Origin: Secundilactobacillus folii | GTDB lineage: Bacteria > Bacillota > Bacilli > Lactobacillales > Lactobacillaceae | Length of the DNA: 64,000 nt | Direction of reading: 5' to 3' | Assembly: GCF_009720675.1 (NCBI RefSeq) | Contig: NZ_WNJO01000005.1 | Span: 124,001-188,000 of the forward strand | In this document: one piece after another, positions 52,581-60,939 of the stretch | Position numbering within the stretch: the stretch's first letter is position 1 | Layout: each line of letters starts with the position of its first letter | Notes under the pieces: generated by a model | The model's input: the letters and a program-made list of their open reading frames with translations, nothing else | What the model was told of the DNA's origin: nothing | The model's database searches: none | Position numbers and translations under genes: made by a program

Positions 52581-52663
52581 TCGGTTAAGCAGTTCAATCT
52601 GCTGATACAAATGAATATCTTCACAAAAAGTGGACAAAGCTCGTTTAGTCCCAGAATGTGAGT

Positions 52664-52708
52664 AAATAGCGTTGTTGATTTCTAGTTTAGAAATCTGCGA
52701 CGCTATTT
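52664..52708 (+). terminator. Hairpin after narI
   Basis: Nested perfect stems AAATAGCG/CGCTATTT (52664-52671, 52701-52708) and GATTTCTA/TAGAAATC (52677-52684, 52688-52695) with a 3-nt loop. Only a short T3 follows, so it may reduce rather than stop transcription. Confidence 0.6.
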
Positions 52709-52771
52709 GTATGCGTGGGAGAAATCTGAGGGTTAAGAAACCAGTTTTCTATCTGCTAAGATAGCCGTTTG

Positions 52772-52824
52772 TTCCAGCCCTCTTCGGTGCTGGAATGGTC
52801 AGCTTAATATGCGCCTTTTCCCTA
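52772..52824 (+). promoter_or_regulatory. Stem-loop and TAGGGAAA motif before the 52885 gene
   Basis: TTCCAGC/GCTGGAA stem (52772-52778, 52789-52795) and, on the minus strand, TAGGGAAAAGGCGC (core 52817-52824), the motif seen at the other nar-locus promoters. The remainder of the 304-bp gap after narI holds only the narI hairpin. Confidence 0.4.
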
Positions 52825-52884
52825 ATGGCAGCCACGGATCGAGACGAGTAAACTGGACGTAAATCAATGCTGGGAGGGTTAACT

Positions 52885-53850
52885 TTGGCAAAGTTTAATT
52901 TCGATTTGAACGCTGCAAAACCAGACGCGAGCGGCCATTATGAATTCCAAAACGTGTTCGAATTTCCGGACTTTATCGAAATGCGGCCGCGGCTGCGAGC
53001 GGCGGTTCGCACGGTGGCACGAGAGGCCTTTGATCAGCCAGTCTTGCCGGTTAAAGTGGAACGTTTGACAACGGCCTTGGAAGAGCAGTTAGAACGTGAA
53101 ACTCGTAAGTACGCCCGCCAACTGGGGGTCTATGACAACCAAAAGGGCGAACGTAATGAACTCGTGCGTTTATTTACACACGTTTTACAGGTCATTAGTC
53201 GGACCAATGACATTGATGAGGAACTAGAAGATATGATTTACGCAGTCAACCAGACTCGACTCAGCCTAATTAACTTACCGCAACTGACTGGTAAGGGAAA
53301 GCTTTACCAGGCGGACCAGGATCAAGAACTCATTCCGGGCACGTTCTACCACTATGTAACGGCACAACTTGTGCAGCCGTACCTGTTGGATCCGAAGGGA
53401 GAAATGGTCCCGGCAAACGTTAACGAAGCCGGTCGCCACTTAGTGGTAAAGATGACCACCTATGCCTACCGCGACTGGGACGCCTACCTGATGCACGAGT
53501 ACGATGAGCAACACATTGTCAAAAATCAAAAGGGCTTGTCAGATAAAGATTACTTTGACAAGTTGGAAGCAATCGACTTGAAGTATGCCGACCATGCTTA
53601 TTCCGAGGTGTTTGCGGATACCTACCAGGATTTTTGCTCGATCTTAGTGCCTCACTTTATTCCTGCATTTGAAATTATGGCCACCGATTTGCGCCCCTTG
53701 GTGGCTCAGAATCCCGGTTTGAAGATCCAACTAGCAGCTAAAATTATTAGCCACTTTAAAGTTGACGATTCCGGTTTTGAACACGTGATGGATCAGCCGC
53801 TAAAGGAAATTAAGTCTAAGTATCAGTTTTACCGTGAAAATTTTGCTTAG
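52885..53850 (+). CDS. Uncharacterised protein downstream of narGHJI
   Basis: A 321-residue soluble protein that I do not recognise. It has an N-terminal FIEMRPRLRAAVRTVAREAF segment, charged helices LEEQLERETRKYARQLGVY, YVTAQLVQPYLLD and MTTYAYRDWDAYLMHEYDEQ with several His/Asp/Glu. No membrane segment or cysteine motif. TTG 52885 is chosen because GGGAGGG lies 6 nt upstream. It is followed after 12 bp by another unknown gene; both lie between narI and a metal-complex binding lipoprotein. A helper role in nitrate respiration is only positional inference. Confidence 0.7.
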   Translation: MAKFNFDLNAAKPDASGHYEFQNVFEFPDFIEMRPRLRAAVRTVAREAFDQPVLPVKVERLTTALEEQLERETRKYARQLGVYDNQKGERNELVRLFTHVLQVISRTNDIDEELEDMIYAVNQTRLSLINLPQLTGKGKLYQADQDQELIPGTFYHYVTAQLVQPYLLDPKGEMVPANVNEAGRHLVVKMTTYAYRDWDAYLMHEYDEQHIVKNQKGLSDKDYFDKLEAIDLKYADHAYSEVFADTYQDFCSILVPHFIPAFEIMATDLRPLVAQNPGLKIQLAAKIISHFKVDDSGFEHVMDQPLKEIKSKYQFYRENFA

Positions 53851-53862
53851 GATGTGAAAACG

Positions 53863-54297
53863 ATGATGAATCAAGAACCGCTAAGTGGACCAGAAGCCAA
53901 GTTAGGCACACCAGCGTTTGAAAATACTTTATTTGTGCTGGATCAAGTGCCCACCGAAGCCAACATTACTGATTTTGCCATGCAGGGTAATTTATATCCC
54001 GAACGGTTGGACGACGTGGCCTGGGCAATGCCAGGGTACCTTTCTGACGACTATAATCTGTTTTTGATCTTTGCCCCGAACGTCATGACTCACTGGACTG
54101 TGACCTGCGCACAAGTTGAGATTGTGAACGGGAATGAGATCACCCACATGAGTAACGTTGTCCCTACTGGTACTGGGCTAAATGCGATTGCTTCAATCAG
54201 CAAGAGTGGTGCAATTGAACTGATTGCTTACTTTAAAACGTTGGCGGCTAATGGGCTGGGTCATTTTGATGAAAATCTATGGCGACAGGTGCGTTAA
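53863..54297 (+). CDS. Uncharacterised small protein downstream of narGHJI
   Basis: A 144-residue soluble protein, MMNQEPLSGPEAKLGTPAFE, with an aromatic, probably beta-rich middle (YLSDDYNLFLIFAPNVMTHW) and NVVPTGTGLNAIASISKSGA. No known family comes to mind. It is translated from ATG 53863 with AGGA about 10 nt upstream, directly after the 52885 gene, so the two form a small operon. The convergent lipoprotein gene follows; only a weak A6/T6 hairpin separates them. Confidence 0.6.
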   Translation: MMNQEPLSGPEAKLGTPAFENTLFVLDQVPTEANITDFAMQGNLYPERLDDVAWAMPGYLSDDYNLFLIFAPNVMTHWTVTCAQVEIVNGNEITHMSNVVPTGTGLNAIASISKSGAIELIAYFKTLAANGLGHFDENLWRQVR

Positions 54298-54408
54298 ATC
54301 CAGCTGAAAATGATTAAGAGCGACAAAAAAGACTTCCCGTGTTAGGAAAGCCATTTTTTGTGCCCATGTTTGAGGTTGTGAGAGCATTTCTCCACTCGCA
54401 AACCAAGT

Positions 54409-55476
54409 TTACTTCGTCCGGGTTGAACCCGACAAAATGAGTTGGGCCTGCTTAGTCGTTAGGTTGTATTGATAGTATTTCTGGTAGAAGCTTTGCGTTT
54501 TTTTCACCATGTTCAATTGTTTAAACTGAGCGGGGTGAATCTTCTTAGCCGCCCAGAGAACTTGGAGCGCTTCTTCGGCACTATACCGATCCCACGGGAA
54601 GGTTCCCTGAGGATTCCCGTAGACGTGACCCTCTTTAACGGCGGTCAGTTTACTCAATACGGGATCTTTTCGCAGGACTTTTAAGGCGTTGCGATCCGTG
54701 GTGCTACCCACAATAATGACGTCAGGATTAGATTTAGCTAACTTTTCAGTCGTTACCGAAATCATGTTGCCAGTTTGATTTAAAGCGTTCTGGCCACCAG
54801 CAGCGTTGATCCACTGATCCACAATTGTTTTTCGACCATCGACTTGGTTCAGGTTCGTCGGGCCAACGATGTGCAAAACCTTAGGCTTATTGGTGACGCC
54901 CTTTAAACCGTTTTTGACTTCGTTAAGATTAGTGGTGAGGTCTTTTTGGTAGTTTTTTGCGACCTTGGGTGCAGAACCGCCTAAAACGTTAGCCGTTAAG
55001 TTCACCGAGCGACGAAGGCCAGCGAAGTTCTGGTACATCGCGTTCACCGTTGGTAGTTTAGCATTTCGGGCTTGCTTGATTTGACCGGGGTCAGAAGCAA
55101 TCACCACATCTGGTTTAGTCTTAAGCAGTGCTTCGATCTGCATGTCCTGCCCAGCAAACGGTGCCTTGACCGCCTTGATTTTAGGATAGATTGCGTTAAA
55201 CCAAGGTTCTGCTTTGATCATCTGGGTGGTGGCTACGAGTTTCTTTTGACCGCCTAACAGAAGCACAACTTGATTATTGGCGTGCCATAAATCAGCTACT
55301 CGGGTGACTCGCTTAGGGACTTTAACTTTGGTGCCACTCATATCTGTGACGGTACGAGTGGTTGACGAAGATGATGAAGAACTTTTTTTACTACTAGAGC
55401 TGCTGCAGCCAGTCGCTAAAGTAAAAATTGCTGCCAGGCTGAGTACCCCTGCAATAATTCGATGCTGCTTTTTCAT
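54409..55476 (-). CDS. Metal-complex (iron/B12/molybdate-type) ABC transporter substrate-binding lipoprotein
   Basis: A 355-residue class III binding protein (FecB/BtuF/MolA fold). The signal peptide ends in the lipobox LATGC (Cys24), followed by a Ser-rich linker. Further segments are VTDMSGTKVKVPKRVTRVAD, LLGGQKKLVATTQ, LKTKPDVVIAS, the long linking helix, NPDVIIVGS and FPWDRYSAEEALQVLWAAKK followed by IHPAQF. The WD..S.E..L...A..HP ending is typical of BtuF/MolA/heme-type binders. No permease or ATPase gene is adjacent. Close to the nar/mo locus, import of a molybdenum or heme/iron complex is plausible but not shown. Confidence 0.82.
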   Translation of the reverse strand: MKKQHRIIAGVLSLAAIFTLATGCSSSSSKKSSSSSSSTTRTVTDMSGTKVKVPKRVTRVADLWHANNQVVLLLGGQKKLVATTQMIKAEPWFNAIYPKIKAVKAPFAGQDMQIEALLKTKPDVVIASDPGQIKQARNAKLPTVNAMYQNFAGLRRSVNLTANVLGGSAPKVAKNYQKDLTTNLNEVKNGLKGVTNKPKVLHIVGPTNLNQVDGRKTIVDQWINAAGGQNALNQTGNMISVTTEKLAKSNPDVIIVGSTTDRNALKVLRKDPVLSKLTAVKEGHVYGNPQGTFPWDRYSAEEALQVLWAAKKIHPAQFKQLNMVKKTQSFYQKYYQYNLTTKQAQLILSGSTRTK

Positions 55477-55722
55477 TGTTTTCCCTCCCCAACAGTTGGT
55501 TCAAAGACTTTTACCTTTATAGTTTAGCTGAGTCACCAGGGGTCAAACTATTAGGTAAATCCCTTGAAGCTAGCGTAAATGTCATTTAATTTCGGCGTTT
55601 TTGGTAATTTAAATCTTCTATCAGCTAATATTCCTGAATCATGTGGTAACATAGTAATTGCAGTAAAATTCGAGTCTATTTTCCCGTAAGGCGGCGGGTG
55701 AAATATAAAGGGGTGGCAACAA

Positions 55723-56700
55723 ATGGTTCACAAACTTTGGAACCAATTTCCGCGGGTGAAAGCGCAACTGACTCAGTTACAACCTTATTTAGTTGATGCA
55801 GTGACGCTTCCAAACCGCCCAATTCACAAACAAATCTTAGCGCTTCTCCAATCCGGGGGTAAACTTTTGCGACCAGGTTTCTTCTACCTGTTCTCAGAAT
55901 TTGGTGATCAGCACGATGACGCAGTTTTGCGGGCAGGGGCGGCATCGTTGGAAATTTTACACGTGGCTACCTTGATCCATGATGATGTGATCGACCACTC
56001 TCCTGTGAGACGTGGTATCACAACGCTTCATACACTCTATGGTTCGCGTAATGCCGTTTATGCCGGAGATTATCTTTTCACACTATACTTTAACGAAGTG
56101 ATGAAAGCGACCCATGACATGCAAGAATTACAGCTCAATATCAATAGTATGCGTGACATATTAACTGGTGAGTTGGAGCAAATGAAGCTCAATTATAAGC
56201 GAAACGTGACTGAGGAGGAGTACTTCAAGGAGATCAGCGGTAAAACTGCCGAACTCTTTTGGTTGAGCTGTCGGCAGGGCGCTTCATTGAGTCATAGTAC
56301 TCCTGAAATCGTTGATTTAGCGGGCCAGATTGGCTTAACGATTGGTAAAGCCTACCAAATTATGGATGATATTTTAGATTATGACGGTAATGCAAAGCAA
56401 ACTAAAAAACCAGTCCTAGAGGATTTAAAAAACGGGGTATATTCGTTACCGCTGATTTTAGCGATGAAGGGGGCCAACCGGGCATTCAAGCCATACCTCT
56501 CCAAGAAGGAACAGATGACCGCTGAAGACGTTGAGGCAGTTCAACAATTGGTGGACCAATACGATGGTGTTGGAAAAGCTAAAAATACGGCCAGTGAGCT
56601 GACTAAGCAGGCACTGCACCTGATTCAGCAATTGCCAGATGAGTCAGGCAGACAGGATCTGTATAGCTTAACCCAGTGGTTGTTAAATCGGCAGCAGTAA
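55723..56700 (+). CDS. Polyprenyl diphosphate synthase (HepT/IspB-like)
   Basis: A 325-residue trans-prenyltransferase with both metal-binding motifs: LIHDDVIDHSPVRRG (first Asp-rich motif, about 85-99, with DDxxD) and YQIMDDILDYDG (second, about 209-220). The GKLLRPGFFYL, GSRNAVYAGDYLF and LKNGVYSLPLILAMKG segments are conserved. It elongates FPP with IPP to make a long prenyl chain, probably for menaquinone or undecaprenyl-like carriers; chain length is not readable. AAGGGGTGG precedes the ATG. A related protein without Asp-rich motifs is encoded at 36516, possibly a partner. Confidence 0.9.
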   Translation: MVHKLWNQFPRVKAQLTQLQPYLVDAVTLPNRPIHKQILALLQSGGKLLRPGFFYLFSEFGDQHDDAVLRAGAASLEILHVATLIHDDVIDHSPVRRGITTLHTLYGSRNAVYAGDYLFTLYFNEVMKATHDMQELQLNINSMRDILTGELEQMKLNYKRNVTEEEYFKEISGKTAELFWLSCRQGASLSHSTPEIVDLAGQIGLTIGKAYQIMDDILDYDGNAKQTKKPVLEDLKNGVYSLPLILAMKGANRAFKPYLSKKEQMTAEDVEAVQQLVDQYDGVGKAKNTASELTKQALHLIQQLPDESGRQDLYSLTQWLLNRQQ

Positions 56701-56709
56701 TTTTAATTG

Positions 56710-57360
56710 CCCGTTAAGACCAACCGTGGCTCTGTTTACTACAAGGTCGTTTCATTTAACGGCCGTTATCGTGGCTAGGTATACAACTTGGGTTCAGGCA
56801 CCACAAGGGAACTCAGCTAAGATCAGCTACGTTGATAAGAGTACTGGCAAAGAAGTCGGTACAGGTTCCGTTGCCTTTGATAAGAGTGCTACAATAACTA
56901 ACGTCACGACCACCTCTAACTTGAGTAACATCATTAGTGGTGTTCCTTCAGGTTACGTTTCTTACGACAACGATAATGGCGGTGCTGCATCAGTTGCTGA
57001 CCGGACAGCAGCTGCTTCGGTTAAGAATGGCGATACCGTTGATTACGTAAAAGCTACGGATGCCAGCGCAACAAAAGCTATTAAAGTTTCTGCCGTTGAT
57101 CAATCAGGCAACCCAATCTCGTTGAAGAGTAACGACAAAAGCCTTTTGGATGCTTCTGGTGCTAAGGCTGCCTTCCAGGTTAAAGCAGGTGACACAGTTT
57201 CTGGCGCAGACGTTGCTAATATTATTTCAGATGCTAACTTAAGTAACTTGATCAGCAATTATAGTTCAAGCTACATGTTTGACAAAGCTGCTGATACATC
57301 AACTACTGCTGGTAATGCTGTTGATGTAAAAGCAACCTTTAGATTGATTGCTTATTTATG
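56710..57360 (+). pseudogene. S-layer/surface protein fragments
   Basis: Two pieces in different frames. The first (56710-56778) reads VKTNRGSVYYKVVSFNGRYR and then TAG, the repeat type seen in lactobacillus S-layer cell-wall-binding regions. The second (from about 56780) reads AKISYVDKSTGKEVGTGSVA and continues as a Thr/Ser/Asp-rich secreted domain with two similar halves (NLSNIISGVPSGYVSYD and NLSNLISNYSSSYMFDKA). No signal peptide or start. The frame ends where ISL3-type end sequence begins (57361), so insertion truncated it. Confidence 0.6.
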
Positions 57361-57394
57361 GGGCTCTTCGTCAAAGTTGATAATTTTTGATGCG

Positions 57395-57429
57395 AGCACT
57401 TAGACCTTCATTGGTCTAGGTGCTCTTTT
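57395..57429 (+). terminator. Intrinsic terminator
   Basis: 12-bp stem (57395-57406 with 57413-57424, one G-T pair), 6-nt loop, then C-T5. Confidence 0.75.
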
Positions 57430-57479
57430 TGAAATTGTCGTGATTAAATTCTTTAACTACATTTTACTCATTCAAAAAA

Positions 57480-57504
57480 CACAGCCACATAAAATGTGAC
57501 TGTG
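57480..57504 (-). terminator. Intrinsic terminator on the minus strand
   Basis: CACAGCCACAT/ATGTGACTGTG (57480-57490, 57494-57504), 3-nt loop; T6 follows on the minus strand. Confidence 0.65.
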
Positions 57505-57662
57505 CCTATTAAAAAGTCTAAGCCTCACCAATACAAATTGACAATTGCTCCAGGATTGTCATCACGATCTTGATAACTCTTACTTTAAGATGTTTGACAG
57601 AGAATCATTATATTTCAGTGTATGCTTTTCTATCATTTTACTTACTTACCTGGTTTTTAAAA

Positions 57663-57974
57663 TTACATTTCCGAGATACTTCTAAAAAGAGTGTAATAAT
57701 AGTTTGATCCCGCACCTATCGAATAGCTGTGTGAATGCATCACCGATCCCATGTCAGTACTTTTAATCACTTTTTTATTATCTCTAACTGTTAGCCTGAA
57801 ATTATACTTACCAGTTTTACTAACTATATGTTTGGCATGAAGCCCAACCATATTGATCTTTGCATAAAGATAAAGCTTGTTACCAGAGATTTTAGAAGCA
57901 GTTATTTTGGTTCTATAATATCTGTTGTTGGTAAGTTTTCCTTGCTTACTGACGGCAGATATTTTTATTATGTA
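57663..57974 (-). pseudogene. 3' remnant of a small surface or secreted protein gene
   Basis: An open frame of about 103 codons without a start reads KISAVSKQGKLTNNRYYRTK, then KISGNKLYLYAKINMVGLHA, and ends YYYTLFRSISEM. The basic, strand-rich composition resembles small lactobacillus extracellular proteins. Upstream it ends in TAA and runs into the ISL3 transposase region, so the 5' part was probably lost on insertion. Confidence 0.4.
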
Positions 57975-58050
57975 TTAATTGGACGCAAAAGGAGCGTAGC
58001 CTTCTTTTGCCCTCCACAACCACATTTCAGGAAAGTTGGTGCTACGCCCT

Positions 58051-59382
58051 ATGTCTAATATTATACGAACTTTGTTAGGAATTGAAGACCCACATATAAA
58101 GAAATTGAAAATAATGAATCCGGTCGTGATTAAAGGTCCACTCGAAATCACTGGTGACTTAGATTATCAGCCGAAAAAATGTGAACATTGTGGCCGTAAA
58201 AATAAAAAGAGTGTTATTAAGTATGGTTGGCGTGAAACAAAGGTCGTTATTCCACCATGCATGGAGCGAAAGGTCGACCTTACCTTGAGCCGGCATAACT
58301 TTTACTGCAAGAAATGTGGTCATACCTTTCTTGCGCAAACGCCGTTTGTGCAGAAAAACCATACGATTTCGATGAAGTCCCGCTTATTGTGTTTAGATAA
58401 GCTGACCGAGACCGTATCGATGAAACATATTGCCAGTGAGCTGGGAATCTCATCAACCTCTGTGATGCGTTGTTTACGTAGTTATGCTGAAGATATCAAA
58501 CCGCATTTGAATTATTTGCCAGCCGCTATCTGCATGGATGAAATCAAGACCACTAAAAGTAGTCACGGCAAAATGAGTTTCGTTTTTATGGACGCCATGA
58601 CTCATGAATTGATTGATATCTTAGATTCAAGAACCCTTCACAGTTTAGAACGATACTTTTGTCGCTACACCAAAGCTGCCCGCGAGGCCGTCCGAGTCAT
58701 CGTGACCGACATGAATTACACGTATCCTAAATTAGCACAGTGGGTTTTCCCTAACGCTATTGTGGTGATGGATCGATTCCATGTGGTCAATAGTGCGGTA
58801 GTTGGCTTCAATCAAACCAGAATTCGCATCATGAAAAATTATGCGCCCTCTAACCCCAAATATAAAGCACTTAAACGCTACTGGCAGCTTCTACTAAAGC
58901 CTAATGGCCACCTAAATTATAAGCTCTGGCAACACTATGCCTATTTGCCAGGAAATCGTACTGAAAACATGCTGGTCGATGAACTGCTTAGTTTCAGTCC
59001 AGAACTCGATTCAGCCTACCGAGTTTTACAAAGTATCATGACCGCTATCGCCACCAAAGATCTAGAATTATTTGACAGTACAATTAATGGTGCTTTTGAC
59101 TACTCGGTAGAGATGGAACGCCATTTAAAGGCCCTAAGAAATAATCAAAAACCAATCGACAATGCCCTAAAGTATCCACTATTCTAATGAATCTTTGGAG
59201 GTTCAAACAATAAAATCAAAACGCTGGTCAAAGTTGTCTATGGTTTCAGAAGCTTTTACACTTCGCGGTTAAGATTACATCTCAACAAAAAAACAGCTAA
59301 CTGTGCACCAGCTAGCTGTTTAAGAAGGAACTCACCAACAATGTTTGCCAAAGGATCCGTAATTTTGATACTTCTACTTTAG
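58051..59382 (+). pseudogene. ISL3 family transposase, C-terminus frameshifted
   Basis: A transposase of about 380 intact codons: N-terminal zinc finger (CEHCGRKN, CKKCGHTF), helix-turn-helix, and DDE core with MDEIKTTKSS, VTDMNYTYPKLAQWVFPNA and MDRFHVVN. The frame stops at TAA 59185-59187. In the next frame the expected NESLEGSNNKIKTLVK-like end is found, split by small indels between 59182 and 59205, which removes the catalytic Glu of the SLEG motif. The C-terminal frame runs to TAG 59380-59382, into the right inverted repeat. ATG 58051 is the natural start; no left inverted repeat was found close to it. Confidence 0.75.
59291..59321 (-). terminator. Possible terminator downstream of the BASS transporter gene
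   Basis: AAACAGCTA/TAGCTGTTT (59291-59299, 59313-59321), 13-nt loop; T7 follows on the minus strand. It lies within IS-derived sequence. Confidence 0.5.
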
Positions 59383-59400
59383 GATATTTGAGAAAGAGCC
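59378..59400. repeat. Right inverted repeat of the ISL3-type element
   Basis: TTTAGGATATTTGAGAAAGAGCC. The neighbourhood 59358-59406 recurs at 63244-63292, including an identical 18-bp block and the flank ATCTTT. Confidence 0.6.
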
Positions 59401-59425
59401 ATCTTTGTTTCTACTTGCTATTGAA

Positions 59426-60394
59426 TTAACGAGCGACAACCGTTTCGGCTGCGGCTTTCTTGAGCTTTTCGGTATGTCCACGCCACCAGGATGACAGCAC
59501 AGAACCAGAGATATTATGCCAGATACTGAACAGGGTCGACGGAATTGCGGCGGCCGGCGCAAAGTAGGCCATCGCTAAGGTCGCACCCAGGCTGGAATCT
59601 TGCATGCCGACTTCGAAGGTGATTGCTTTGCGTTGGGGATCCTTCAACCGTATCAAGAACGAGAAGCCTAAGCCCAGGGCATACCCAGACAGGTTGTGTA
59701 AGATGACAACTGGGATGACAATCGCGGTTGCGGCGGTGAACAAATTAGCGTGGTTAGCAGAAACCACGGCCCCGATGATCAGCAAGATAGCGACCTGAGA
59801 AACCAGCGGCAATGCGCGGGTGACCACATCGACCTGCTTGCGGAACAAGGTGTGGATAACGACTCCTAAGATAATCGGTACTAGGACTATTTTAACCGTG
59901 CTCAAAAACAGAGACTGCGTCGGAATTGGCACGTACTTGCCAGCGTATAAAACTAGCAGGCCTGGCAGAGCCAGCGGCGCAATCAAAGTCGACAGGGTCT
60001 CGATGGAGACGTCAAGCGCCACATCCCCACCAGCCAGATAGGCCATAACAGAAGAGCTGGTGCCGCTTGGGCAAGAGCCGACTAAGATGACTCCGGCAGC
60101 GGTCGCACCTTGCAGGTTGAAGATCTTGCAAAGTAACACAGCAATCAATGGCATGATGACATAATGGGCAACCGTCCCCAAAATGACAGGCAAAGGCCGC
60201 TTAAAGATCCGCGCGAAGTCTGCCCCACGCAGAGTCAGCCCCATACCGAACAAAATAATGCCGAGCAGGTAACTTGTGTTAGGAATAATCGCAGTACTGA
60301 TTTTCGGCACAAAATAGTTAACTGCCGCCCAAACAATCACAATTAAGGTAAACCAATGACTGACCCATTTACCAAATGTTTCCACTTTATCCAT
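59426..60394 (-). CDS. Bile acid:sodium symporter (BASS) family transporter
   Basis: A 322-residue membrane protein with about nine or ten helices. BASS signatures: LFGMGLTLRGADFARIF, VGSCPSGTSSSVMAYLAGGD, which is the crossover helix region with Na+-site residues, and TFEVGMQDSSLGATLA, the second crossover. Bacterial members include PanS-type ketopantoate and other organic-anion transporters; true bile acid transport is not implied. GAGGCG precedes the ATG. It is on the same strand as, and downstream of, the SufT-like gene after a 204-bp gap in which I see nothing. Confidence 0.9.
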   Translation of the reverse strand: MDKVETFGKWVSHWFTLIVIVWAAVNYFVPKISTAIIPNTSYLLGIILFGMGLTLRGADFARIFKRPLPVILGTVAHYVIMPLIAVLLCKIFNLQGATAAGVILVGSCPSGTSSSVMAYLAGGDVALDVSIETLSTLIAPLALPGLLVLYAGKYVPIPTQSLFLSTVKIVLVPIILGVVIHTLFRKQVDVVTRALPLVSQVAILLIIGAVVSANHANLFTAATAIVIPVVILHNLSGYALGLGFSFLIRLKDPQRKAITFEVGMQDSSLGATLAMAYFAPAAAIPSTLFSIWHNISGSVLSSWWRGHTEKLKKAAAETVVAR

Positions 60395-60598
60395 AAAATC
60401 GCCTCAGATTTCTATTTTTGTTGAGCACTGCAGGGGAAAAGAACCCTGATTTGCTCCAGTTTTTAAACTATGTATCATCGTCGAGCTACGTGGTGCAGCG
60501 AAGGACTTGCTAAGTCATGACGCTTTCGCGAGACTTCATATTAACTGTGAAGCCCAGTTTTAGACCGCCTCCTAAATGTGTGCCACTTCAATCCAGTT

Positions 60599-60925
60599 TT
60601 AGTAATGATACCGCAACGCCATTCTTGCATAACGACTCATCTTAGCCGGGGTCCATGTCGGTGTCCACACTATATCAATCTTCACGGCGGAGACTTCGGG
60701 TTCTTTCTCCAAGGCCGATTCAATCATGTTCCGTAACACCTGTGTGATTGGGCATCCGATCATCGTCAGTGTCATCGTTACGGTCACAACGCCGTCTTGC
60801 ATGCTCAAGTCATAGATTAAGCCGAGGTTCACCAAGTCGACGCCGAGTTCCGGATCAATTACTCCGGTCAGATCTGCTAGCAGCCGATCTTTAAGGTCGG
60901 TTACGGTCGCAATTTTTTTCGCCAT
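60599..60925 (-). CDS. MIP18/SufT-like metal-sulfur cluster assembly protein (DUF59)
   Basis: A 108-residue DUF59 protein: LADLTGVIDPELGVDLVNLGLI, the family signature, then VTVTMTLTMIGCPITQVLRN with the conserved Cys, and VWTPTWTPAKMS. Such proteins help Fe-S cluster assembly or transfer. Its gene starts 14 bp after ilvD on the same strand with GGAGGC upstream. Dihydroxy-acid dehydratase is an Fe-S enzyme, so this may be a dedicated or shared maturation helper. Confidence 0.9.
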   Translation of the reverse strand: MAKKIATVTDLKDRLLADLTGVIDPELGVDLVNLGLIYDLSMQDGVVTVTMTLTMIGCPITQVLRNMIESALEKEPEVSAVKIDIVWTPTWTPAKMSRYARMALRYHY

Positions 60926-60939
60926 GATATGCCTCCATT

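Larger units (their letters stand above)
57361..57603. mobile_element. Short ISL3-type end-to-end remnant
   Basis: It begins GGGCTCTTCGTCAAAG (57361-57376) and ends GATGTTTGACAGAGA (57589-57603), an imperfect inverted repeat of ISL3-type tips. The right part, read inverted, parallels the end region at 59330-59400 (TCAAACATCTTAAAGTAAGA against TCAAATATCCTAAAGTAGAA). No transposase remains: a deletion derivative or two abutting ends. Confidence 0.45.
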
